NCBI GenBank assembly: GCA_002431805.1
Contig: DJEE01000007.1
Span: 1 to 9,364 of the forward strand
Length of the DNA: 9,364 bases
Direction of reading: 5' to 3'
From: Eggerthellaceae bacterium UBA5906
GTDB taxonomy: Bacteria; Actinomycetota; Coriobacteriia; Coriobacteriales; Eggerthellaceae
Shown here: piece after piece, positions 1-6,071 of the stretch
Layout: every line of letters begins with the position of its first letter
Position numbering within the stretch: the first letter of the stretch is position 1
Made by a program: the position numbers and the translations under genes
The notes under the pieces: generated by a model
The model's database searches: none
The model's input: only the letters and a program-made list of their open reading frames with translations
What the model was told of the DNA's origin: nothing

Positions 1-1421
1 GCCTTCAAAGTGCTTGACGAACAGGGCAACCTGGTTAACGCCGAGGAGGCAGGCGAGCACATCAAGCTCGAAGGCTCAATCATCATCGACGACGTAGAGT
101 ACACCACCGTTTTCAGCCAGCTAAAAGAAAACGCAAAGAACTACTCACTTCAGTGGGCCGCCGAAAAAACCACTATCAGCGAAGACGTGCTCTATGACAT
201 TGCCGACCGCTATGCCAACCATGGCCCTTCACGCATCGACGTGGGTTATGGCGGAGGAGACCGCTATCAAAACGTGGATATCGCAAGCCACGCTATGGGT
301 ATTCTTGCGGCACTCACGGGCAATTATGGTAAATTCGGCAGCGGCATCGGTGTAACGTACAACGCTGGCTATCCGTTTGGCAACGAGTTGGCAACCTGGA
401 AGCTTCCTAGCACCGCGAAAAGCAAAACCATGAAGCAATCTGCTTTCCGCATCCCCTATTCGGAAAGCAATATCCACGGTTTGCTTTCCTGGGGCGATGT
501 TCAGCAACGTTTCGGTTCGCTCGAAGACACGTGGGAATGGGTGCGTAGTCTTGACTTCGTATGCGTTGCCGACATCTTCTCCAACACCACAGTGCAATAC
601 GCCGACTTGGTGCTGCCCATTTGCACGCGTTTTGAAGCAGAGGAAGACGTTGCCGCCATCAAAACCTCGCGCTATCACGTTGCGTTACGTGAAAAGTGCA
701 TTGACCCATTGTTCGACAGTAAAAGCGATTTTGCCGCGCAATTGGCAATACTGCAAGCATTTGGCTTAGCGGACGATATGCCGAAAACTCCGAGGAATAT
801 GTGCGTTATCAGCTTGAACAGTCTACAAGCAAAAAACTTGCCAACATGACGCTTGAAGAGTTGCGCGCGCACGACAACGTGCTTGCATACCGCGACTTCG
901 ATACCGTGCTTTCCAAGCCGAAGTTTTCGGACTACAAGTTCGGCGGTGCATCAGGTCGCCTGGATTGTTACTACACAAGCCTTATCGACTACGGTCAAGC
1001 GCTTCCCATTTGGGAAGAGCCCAACCAAGTTAAATCCGAGCACCCCGATTTGCCCTTACGGTTCTTGTCTGTAAAAACACGATTCCGCCTGCATGCGCAA
1101 TTCTGCGACGCATCGTGGATTCGTCAGTTCTGCAACACACAGCTGCAGCTCAATCCGGAAGATATGCAATCTCGTGGGCTTTCCGATGGCGACGAAGTAC
1201 GCATTTCCAACGACAATGGCGATTTCGGTTGCACCGCCGTTGCGAACAGTGCGGTACGACCCGGTACCTGCAAGATCATTCAGGGCGAATGGGCCAAATA
1301 CGTAAGCTTTGGCAACGAGCAAAACGTCACAAACGTTACCGAAACAAACCGAGGGCTCGCACTTCCAAACGGCCCAGTGCTTATGTTCAACGACACGCTT
1401 GTTGAAGTTGCGAAAGCTTAA
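1..1421 (+). pseudogene. Molybdopterin oxidoreductase catalytic subunit (DMSO reductase family), C-terminal part, frameshifted
   Basis: Catalytic subunit of a respiratory molybdenum (bis-MGD) enzyme; the substrate cannot be told because the N-terminal Fe-S domain, any Tat signal and the Mo-ligand residue lie before the window. The frame is open from base 1. Family signs seen: a TGNYGKFGSGIG stretch (316-351) like the usual TGN-GKPGGG segment, ADLVLPICTRFEAEEDV (601-651) like the 'ADIVLP..T..E' segment, and a C-terminal molybdopterin-dinucleotide-binding domain from about 1050 with RFRLHAQF (1080-1103). The first frame runs 1-849 and stops at TGA 847-849. Homologous protein resumes in another frame as NSEEYVRYQLEQ (from 786) and runs to TAA 1419-1421. 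One missing A in the A4 tract 784-787 would restore ...MPKNSEEY. The ferredoxin gene follows after 13 bases. The break is either a real inactivating mutation or a base-calling error. Family call is firm; specific function is unknown. Confidence 0.88.
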
Positions 1422-1434
1422 AGGGGGATAGCAC

Positions 1435-2052
1435 ATGACTAGATTCGGTTTAGTTATCAGCACCGATAGATGCGTTGGGTGTCAAACGTGCACGACTGCC
1501 TGCAAGATGCAGAATAACATTCCCATGGGAATGGTTTGGACGCGCACCCTTACCGAAGGCTCCACCACTGTCGAAGGGGCACAAGGAACATGGCCTTACC
1601 TTTCACGTACCTTCTTAGCAGTTGGGTGCCAGCACTGCGAAAACCCCGCTTGCATGAAGGTATGCCCCACAGGAGCCACATATAAAGACAACAAGGGCCG
1701 TGTTGAAATTGACTACGATCGTTGCATTGGGTGTCGCATGTGTATGGGCGCATGCCCATACAATGCTCGTGTGTTCAACTGGAACGAGCCAGTTCGCGAC
1801 CCTGATTTCAACTACGGCGACGCACGCGTTCCCGTACGTCCAAAAGGCGTAATGGAAAAGTGCACATTGTGCAAGGAGCGCACCGACAGTGGGGACAAGC
1901 CTATGTGTGTTGTATGCTGCCCAACCCACGCCCGCGTGTTCGGTGATTTGGACGATCCTGAATCCGAAGCATCGGTGCTTGCGCGCAACAAGAAGGCGTA
2001 TCGTCTTCTGGAAGAAAAAGGCACCAAACCCCAAGTTCTCTACTTCGATTAG
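1435..2052 (+). CDS. Four-cluster [4Fe-4S] ferredoxin subunit (DmsB/PhsB/NrfC-like)
   Basis: Electron-transfer subunit that would carry electrons between the membrane subunit and the molybdopterin subunit. The 205-residue length is normal for the DmsB/NrfC/PhsB family. Four cysteine groups are visible: C13-x2-C16-x2-C19-x3-C23; C65-x2-C68-x4-C73-x3-C77-P; C97-x2-C100-x2-C103-x3-C107-P; and C143-x2-C146-x11-C158-x3-C162-P, all compatible with cubane [4Fe-4S] clusters. There is no signal peptide, as expected for a subunit exported by riding on a Tat-targeted catalytic partner. The start ATG has an AAGGGGG ribosome site at 1421-1427, overlapping the stop of the upstream gene. The next gene starts 12 bases after its stop, so the three genes form one operon. 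An extra cysteine (C161) adjoins the last ligand. Confidence 0.95.
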   Translation: MTRFGLVISTDRCVGCQTCTTACKMQNNIPMGMVWTRTLTEGSTTVEGAQGTWPYLSRTFLAVGCQHCENPACMKVCPTGATYKDNKGRVEIDYDRCIGCRMCMGACPYNARVFNWNEPVRDPDFNYGDARVPVRPKGVMEKCTLCKERTDSGDKPMCVVCCPTHARVFGDLDDPESEASVLARNKKAYRLLEEKGTKPQVLYFD

Positions 2053-2064
2053 GAGGTACGCGCA

Positions 2065-3213
2065 ATGCAATTGAGCGCAAAAGCAAAAGCGGTCAGCGCG
2101 TTGTTGGCCATACTGGTTATTGCCGGCGTTGGCACCTGGGTTTACCAACTGATTAACGGCCTTGGCGTTACTGGCATGTCAAACGCAAACTCCTGGGGTG
2201 CCTACATTATCATGTTCATGCTGTTTGTGGGCTTATCAGCCGGCGGCCTTATTGTGGCAAGCTCGGCACACGTATTCAACATCGAAAAGTTCAAACCTGT
2301 TGCCTTGCCAGCCGTTATTTGTTCTACGGTAAGCATCTGCTGCGCTGGTATGTTTGTACTTATTGATTTGGGTGGCATACAACGCGTATGGAACATGTTT
2401 ATCCACTTGAACTTTACCAGCCCACTTGCATGGGATATGTGCGTGATCACGTGCTATCTGGTTATCAACATACTTGACATTATCTGGATCACTCGAGGCG
2501 ATGAGCGCAAAGTCGAAATTCTTTCTCGCATTGCTCTTCCTATTGCAATTCTGGTGCATTCCGTCACCGCATGGATTTTCGGTCTGCAAATTGCCAAAAC
2601 CTGGTACACGGCCATCATGGCACCCATCTTTGTAGCATCGGCCATGGACTCGGGCTTAGCTTTGCTGTTGCTGTCCCTTATCACGCTGAACGCAGTCGGC
2701 ATCTTCAAGTTTGAAAAGCCGCTCATGAAGTCTTTGTCTGGTCTACTGGCAACCTGCGTTGCTTTAGATGCCTTCTTCATTGGCTGCGAGCTTCTAACCA
2801 TGGGCTACCCGGGCGCTGGTGAGGCAAACGCCCTTGCTATCATGACCAGCGGCGCAACCGCACCATTTTTCTGGTTTGAGGTTATCTGCGGTTTGATTAT
2901 TCCGTTTATTATCCTAGTGTTTAGCAAAAACCGAGAGCGAACCGGCCTAGTTGTAACCGCATGCAGCCTTATTGTTGCCGGCGTGCTGTGCAAGCGCATT
3001 TGGCTTTTGCTTACCGCATTCATAACGCCGAACATCGTAGGCGCCCCAGGCATCAGCCTTGGCACGCAAGCAGCACAGGCGGGCGGAGCGGCAACGTTCG
3101 CCCTAGGTGGTTCGTATATGCCCACTATGCCAGAGATTACCATTGTGGTTGGTGTTATTTCACTCGGAATCCTTGGCATGATGCTTCTTTCTAGGAAGCT
3201 ATTAGTTAAATAG
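2065..3213 (+). CDS. NrfD/PsrC-type polytopic membrane subunit
   Basis: Integral membrane anchor that exchanges electrons with menaquinone/menaquinol for the molybdoenzyme. At 382 residues with about ten hydrophobic segments (roughly 9-29, 43-66, 80-101, 121-142, 155-175, 183-208, 226-245, 262-287, 295-317, 357-375), it fits the NrfD family rather than the shorter 8-helix DmsC. Family-like stretches are WGAYIIMFMLFVGLSAGG (44-61), the SPLAWDM segment (119-125), ALPIAILVHSVTAW (157-170), CKRIW (309-313) and YMPTMPEI (351-358). The ribosome site AGGAGG at 2051-2056 overlaps the TAG stop of the ferredoxin gene, showing tight coupling. Proton pumping or quinone-site residues cannot be assigned from sequence alone. 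Confidence 0.93.
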   Translation: MQLSAKAKAVSALLAILVIAGVGTWVYQLINGLGVTGMSNANSWGAYIIMFMLFVGLSAGGLIVASSAHVFNIEKFKPVALPAVICSTVSICCAGMFVLIDLGGIQRVWNMFIHLNFTSPLAWDMCVITCYLVINILDIIWITRGDERKVEILSRIALPIAILVHSVTAWIFGLQIAKTWYTAIMAPIFVASAMDSGLALLLLSLITLNAVGIFKFEKPLMKSLSGLLATCVALDAFFIGCELLTMGYPGAGEANALAIMTSGATAPFFWFEVICGLIIPFIILVFSKNRERTGLVVTACSLIVAGVLCKRIWLLLTAFITPNIVGAPGISLGTQAAQAGGAATFALGGSYMPTMPEITIVVGVISLGILGMMLLSRKLLVK

Positions 3214-3306
3214 TGCCCACCTTGAGCACGCACACCCCGCTTAGCAAGGCGAAGGAAAAAAGCCAACATCAACAAACTAAATATGCTTACACGCGGGTAA
3301 AGCAAA

Positions 3307-3380
3307 GCCGGATGGAGCGTCATCCATCCGGCTGCTTGCAAAGCGGCGACGTCCCTTCGGCACCTTGCAAGCAGCCGAAG
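3307..3380 (+). other. Nested, competing inverted repeats between the NrfD-type and TorD-type genes
   Basis: The 220-base gap 3214-3433 has no gene but is rich in dyads. Hairpin A: GCCGGATGG (3307-3315) pairs perfectly with CCATCCGGC (3324-3332). Hairpin B: GGCTGCTTGCAA (3330-3341) pairs perfectly over 12 bp with TTGCAAGCAGCC (3365-3376). Hairpin C: CTTCGG (3355-3360) pairs with CCGAAG (3375-3380). A and B share 3330-3332, and B and C exclude each other. No T-run follows on the + strand, so this is not a standard intrinsic terminator for the + genes; a short T-rich stretch does follow hairpin A on the - strand. It may be an mRNA processing/stability element, an attenuator, a cis-regulatory RNA or a small dispersed repeat. 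Confidence 0.7.
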
Positions 3381-3433
3381 CGAAATAAGCAATATACGGC
3401 ATATGCAATCTAGCTAATTACACGAAAGGCGCA

Positions 3434-4129
3434 ATGATGAGCAACGCAGTCAGTGCTTTACCCGAAAGCGCATGGAATAATCTTGCAAACCTGTATGCAT
3501 TTGCCGGAAATTCCTTCCTATCACCCATGACCAGAGAAAACGCAATTGGAATTACAGCGAATTTTTGGGAAGCCATGCCCCATTTCAACAACGGCATAAT
3601 TCAGCAGGCGCAAACGAATCTAGCAGAATACGCCAACCAGGCACAATGCGAGCTCAAGCAAGGCGCAAACGTAATACAGAAATGTGCAGTCGAATACACT
3701 CACCTGTATATAGGACCGCCACGACCCGCAGCCCCACCTTGGGAAACCATGTACATGCCAGGCAACGAATCAATAGGGTTTGGAGCTGCAACTGTAGATA
3801 TGAAGCGCAGAATTGCAGCAGAAGGATTAACGCTTGGGGGAGTTCACAACCAATACGAAGACCATATTGGTATTGAGCTGCTGCTTTTAAGTGTACTGTG
3901 CAAAAAGCAAGCGCAGGCGAAGCGCAGCGGCGTCTTACCTGAAAGCACACAGGGAGAAGAGCAGCTTATAAGCTATATCAAACAGCGGCCAGGATGCTGG
4001 ATAGGAAAATTTACAGCCAAAACAACACTAGCCGCACCCTCTAGCTATTACGCGCTGTTGGCTACATGGGTGCAGGCCGTTATCGGCTGGCATAGTAAGG
4101 CAATTGGCAACAAGCCTCAAAATCATTAA
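3434..4129 (+). CDS. TorD/DmsD-family molybdoenzyme assembly chaperone
   Basis: Cytoplasmic chaperone that in this family binds the Tat signal or apo-form of a molybdopterin enzyme, holding it until cofactor insertion. The 231-residue protein carries the two family hallmarks: Y88-T-H-L-Y-I-G-P-P then P-P-W-E-T-M-Y (to 107), like 'Y..LF.GP...A.PWES.Y', and Y-E-D-H-I-G-I-E-L (141-149), like 'PDHI..EL'. It probably serves the damaged molybdoenzyme upstream. It is separated from the membrane-subunit gene by the structured gap, so it may be expressed at another level. Two adjacent ATGs exist (3434 and 3437). The AAAGG site at 3425-3429 is better spaced for the second (7 bases), so the protein may begin one codon later. 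Confidence 0.9.
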   Translation: MMSNAVSALPESAWNNLANLYAFAGNSFLSPMTRENAIGITANFWEAMPHFNNGIIQQAQTNLAEYANQAQCELKQGANVIQKCAVEYTHLYIGPPRPAAPPWETMYMPGNESIGFGAATVDMKRRIAAEGLTLGGVHNQYEDHIGIELLLLSVLCKKQAQAKRSGVLPESTQGEEQLISYIKQRPGCWIGKFTAKTTLAAPSSYYALLATWVQAVIGWHSKAIGNKPQNH

Positions 4130-4144
4130 GCGAAAAGAGAGAAA

Positions 4145-4495
4145 ATGGTATACGTTCTGTTCGAGGTAACCCTTAAGGATGGCAAGCAGGATGCATATTT
4201 AGCACACGCGACATCACTAAAACAAGCATTGGCGCAGCAAGTAGGATTTATCCGCAGCGAACGTTTCGAAAGCCTTGCTACGCCTGGCAAGCTGCTTAGC
4301 CTTTCGGTATGGGAAAATGAAAACGCTATACAGCAGTGGCGCAATCAAATTGACCACCGCGCTTGTCAAAGTGCCGGGCGCGAAAACATATTCAGGGATT
4401 ACCGCATAACGGTGCTCTCACCAGAGACGCGCATGTACGGAATGGACAGCCGCACCAATGCGCCTCAGGACTCTGAAACATATTTCGCACAGTAA
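4145..4495 (+). CDS. Antibiotic biosynthesis monooxygenase (ABM) domain protein, putative quinol monooxygenase
   Basis: Small single-domain protein (116 residues) of the dimeric alpha/beta ferredoxin-like ABM fold (YgiN-type). Seen: an N-terminal beta strand MVYVLFEVTLKDGK, G34-FIRSERFES, then L51-SLSVWENENAIQQWRN and H71-RACQSAGRE followed by FRDYRITV, which match the usual ABM order of strand, helix, 'F..SER', 'SLS.WE.E.A...WR....H....G'. Family members act on quinols or aromatic compounds without a metal or flavin cofactor, or bind heme; which applies here is unknown. About 20 residues beyond the fold form a polar tail. It starts 15 bases after the chaperone gene with only a GA-rich ribosome site (about 4132-4142), so it is probably co-transcribed with it. 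A link to quinone chemistry of the molybdoenzyme complex is inference. Confidence 0.83.
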   Translation: MVYVLFEVTLKDGKQDAYLAHATSLKQALAQQVGFIRSERFESLATPGKLLSLSVWENENAIQQWRNQIDHRACQSAGRENIFRDYRITVLSPETRMYGMDSRTNAPQDSETYFAQ

Positions 4496-4516
4496 CAAAT
4501 TCATCTACATAAGCTC

Positions 4517-4545
4517 TTGCAAATGCAAACGATTGTTCGTATTAT
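4517..4545 (+). promoter_or_regulatory. Putative sigma-A-type promoter of the alkylation-repair operon
   Basis: TTGCAA at 4517-4522 as -35, a 17-base spacer and TATTAT at 4540-4545 as -10. Transcription would begin around 4551-4553, about 42 bases before the alkA-type start codon. The -35 also sits in a small dyad, TTGCA-AA-TGCAA (4517-4528). No intrinsic terminator is seen between the ABM gene and this promoter, so readthrough from upstream is possible. Confidence 0.6.
4526..4539 (+). promoter_or_regulatory. Putative LexA (SOS) box 1, one mismatch
   Basis: CAAAC-GATT-GTTCG fits the Gram-positive/actinobacterial LexA core CGAAC-N4-GTTCG except for A at the second position. It lies between the predicted -35 and -10, where a bound repressor would block RNA polymerase. 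It is the weaker of two boxes whose centres are 27 bp apart. Confidence 0.5.
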
Positions 4546-4552
4546 ATAGGCA

Positions 4553-4566
4553 CGAACTTTTGTTCG
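4553..4566 (+). promoter_or_regulatory. Putative LexA (SOS) box 2, perfect core
   Basis: CGAAC-TTTT-GTTCG is an exact match to the CGAAC-N4-GTTCG dyad bound by LexA/DinR in Bacillus and actinobacteria. It sits at the predicted transcription start of a DNA-repair operon, the classical operator position. The TTTT centre differs from the preferred RNRY of the Bacillus consensus, but the half-sites are intact. Confidence 0.72.
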
Positions 4567-4583
4567 CAAGTAGCAATTTTGAA

Positions 4584-4589
4584 GGAGGG
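4584..4589 (+). promoter_or_regulatory. Ribosome binding site fixing the AlkA start
   Basis: GGAGGG, 4 bases before ATG 4594 (within AAGGAGGGA 4582-4590). The longer reading frame begins with TTG at 4579, inside and upstream of this site, so ATG 4594 is the likely true start. Confidence 0.8.
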
Positions 4590-4593
4590 AAGC

Positions 4594-5331
4594 ATGGATC
4601 ATCGGCTAGAGCCTGCAGGTATAAACGGTTCATCAGTCATCGACGGAGAGAACATCGGGGGAGCGCCGTGCTTTCCATACGGTGAAGCCGAGACCAGCTA
4701 TCTTGCGGCAAAAGACAAGCGCATGGCCGAAGTCATTGAAGCAGTTGGCCATGTAAGCCGCCCGCTTGACCCCAACTTGTTCTCAGCCACCGTTCATCAT
4801 ATTATCGGCCAGCAAGTTTCCCTTGAGGCGCAGCGAACAGTATGGGAACGTATGCAAAAGTTACTGGATGAAGTTACGCCCACAACGGTTGCGGCATCAA
4901 ACATCAACGAATTGCAAGCGTGCGGTATGACGTTTCGCAAGGCCGAATACATACACGAGTTCGCCCAAAAAGTGCATTCCGGGGCATTCAATGTAACAGC
5001 CGTCACAGAAATGAGCGATGAAGACGCTATTGCCGCGCTATCAAGCTTACGCGGCATAGGCACCTGGACGGCCGAGATGATTTTGCTGTTCTGCCTGGGG
5101 CGCAAAAACATATTTGCCTACGATGACCTAGCAATACAACGTGGGCTGCGCATGGTGTATCACCATCGCGCCATCACGCGCCCGCTGTTCGAGAAATATC
5201 GGCGACGATTCAGCCCTTATTGCAGCATAGCTAGCTTGTATTTATGGGAAGTATCAAAGGGCGCAATGCCGCAGCTACGTGACCACGCACCGAAAAGCAA
5301 AGCCGCTGCAAAGCCAAAGCGAAAGGGATAG
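4594..5331 (+). CDS. alkA: DNA-3-methyladenine glycosylase II (AlkA-like, HhH-GPD family)
   Basis: Base-excision repair enzyme that hydrolyses the N-glycosidic bond of alkylated bases such as 3-methyladenine. Of 245 residues, seen in order: LFSATVHHIIGQQVS (62-76), typical of the glycosylase fold; the helix-hairpin-helix L152-R-G-I-G-T-W-T-A160; and Y176-D-D-L-A-I-Q-R, where D178 aligns with the catalytic Asp238 of E. coli AlkA (its 'PDDYLIKQ'). A lysine-rich basic C-terminus (KSKAAAKPKRKG) could aid DNA binding. The N-terminal ~28 residues before FPYGEAET look like an extension compared with compact homologues beginning near 'YGEKE', but the strong ribosome site supports ATG 4594. The alkyltransferase gene follows after 3 bases, so the two repair activities are coupled. 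Two LexA-type boxes in the promoter suggest SOS induction. Confidence 0.92.
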   Translation: MDHRLEPAGINGSSVIDGENIGGAPCFPYGEAETSYLAAKDKRMAEVIEAVGHVSRPLDPNLFSATVHHIIGQQVSLEAQRTVWERMQKLLDEVTPTTVAASNINELQACGMTFRKAEYIHEFAQKVHSGAFNVTAVTEMSDEDAIAALSSLRGIGTWTAEMILLFCLGRKNIFAYDDLAIQRGLRMVYHHRAITRPLFEKYRRRFSPYCSIASLYLWEVSKGAMPQLRDHAPKSKAAAKPKRKG

Positions 5332-5334
5332 CCC

Positions 5335-5898
5335 ATGTACGTCACCGAATATGAGACCAACCTTATTGGCAAGCTCACGCTTGGCGCTGACGAGCATGGC
5401 CTTACCGGCAGTTGGTTCAACAACGACCGATACTATCTCACCGGTATCAACGAGCCGCTTGAGCGAGCTGACAACCTGCCTATATTCAAACAAGCATTCG
5501 AATGGCTCGACCGCTATTTCGCCAAAGAGAAGCCATCACCTGCCGAGCTTCCCTTAGTGCCGCGCGGTACAACGTTTCAGCAGAGCGTATGGAAAGCGCT
5601 TGAGGCTATCCCATACGGGAAAGTAGTCACGTATGGCGATATTGCGGCGGAAGTCTCCCACATGCAAGGGAAGCGCACGTCCGCGCGGGCCGTTGGAGGA
5701 GCCGTTGGGCGCAACCCGCTGTGCGTGATTGTTCCGTGTCACCGCGTCATCGGCGCATCAGGAAGCCTTACCGGGTTTGGCGGCGGCATCCCCTCGAAAC
5801 TTGCGCTGCTCGAACATGAGGGGATCGACACCAGCCGTTTTCGCATACCAACAAAGGGCACAGCTCTCGAAGGAAAGGAAAATCAACTTCCTTGGTAA
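5335..5898 (+). CDS. ogt: Methylated-DNA--protein-cysteine S-methyltransferase (O6-alkylguanine-DNA alkyltransferase)
   Basis: Suicide repair protein that moves the alkyl group from O6-alkylguanine to its own cysteine. The 187 residues contain an N-terminal ribonuclease-H-like domain (about 1-75) and the conserved C-terminal domain: FQQSVWKALEAIPYG (81-95), TYGDIAAEV (99-107), the DNA-intercalating Arg finger in S116-A-R118-A-V-G-G (aligned with human Arg128), the active-site P134-C135-H-R-V, and GSLTGFGGG (143-151). All key residues are present. It starts 3 bases after the glycosylase stop, with AAAGGGA (5322-5328) as ribosome site inside the upstream gene's end, so it is translated from the same mRNA. 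No Ada-type methylphosphotriester or AraC domain is fused to it, so control must come from elsewhere, probably the SOS boxes. The symbol ogt is used in the general sense. Confidence 0.95.
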   Translation: MYVTEYETNLIGKLTLGADEHGLTGSWFNNDRYYLTGINEPLERADNLPIFKQAFEWLDRYFAKEKPSPAELPLVPRGTTFQQSVWKALEAIPYGKVVTYGDIAAEVSHMQGKRTSARAVGGAVGRNPLCVIVPCHRVIGASGSLTGFGGGIPSKLALLEHEGIDTSRFRIPTKGTALEGKENQLPW

Positions 5899-5935
5899 AA
5901 GCACAGCACGTTGTAGTCCAGACTCCAGCTGAGTG

Positions 5936-5969
5936 GCGAAAGCGCAGTTCAACTGGGCTGCGTTTTCGC
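5936..5969 (+). terminator. Hairpin after the repair operon (terminator-like, no U-tract)
   Basis: GCGAAAGCGCAG (5936-5947) pairs with CTGCGTTTTCGC (5958-5969): 12 bp including one G-U pair, with a 10-base loop. It lies 38 bases after the alkyltransferase stop in the convergent gap 5899-6071. No T-run follows on the + strand, so it may instead stabilise the 3' end or act with Rho. Confidence 0.45.
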
Positions 5970-5994
5970 ATGAAGTCATCATCCAGGGCAGAAT

Positions 5995-6034
5995 AAATGA
6001 AAAACGGGCGACCCGCAATTACGAGCCACCCGTT
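5995..6034 (-). terminator. Rho-independent terminator of the symporter gene
   Basis: Read on the minus strand, AACGGGTGGCTCG (6034-6022) pairs with CGGGTCGCCCGTT (6015-6003), a 13-bp stem with three G-U pairs and a 6-base loop. It is followed by a T-run (five T from 6004 to 6000) and a T-rich tail. It lies 38 bases beyond the symporter stop codon. Confidence 0.8.
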
Positions 6035-6071
6035 ACATCCGATATTTGACAACGCAAAATAGCGAAGCGAA

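Noticed and set aside
229..678. Minus-strand frame of 149 codons inside the molybdoenzyme gene
   Set aside because: Antisense to conserved molybdopterin oxidoreductase sequence, with no supporting start signals.
784..849. Programmed ribosomal frameshift in the molybdoenzyme
   Set aside because: CCG-AAA-ACT is not a good X-XXY-YYZ heptamer, no clear downstream stem was seen, and the A tract is short; an indel is simpler.
3307..3332. Intrinsic terminator for the nrfD-type gene
   Set aside because: The stem is strong but no T-run follows on the + strand; the T-rich side is on the minus strand, where no gene ends.
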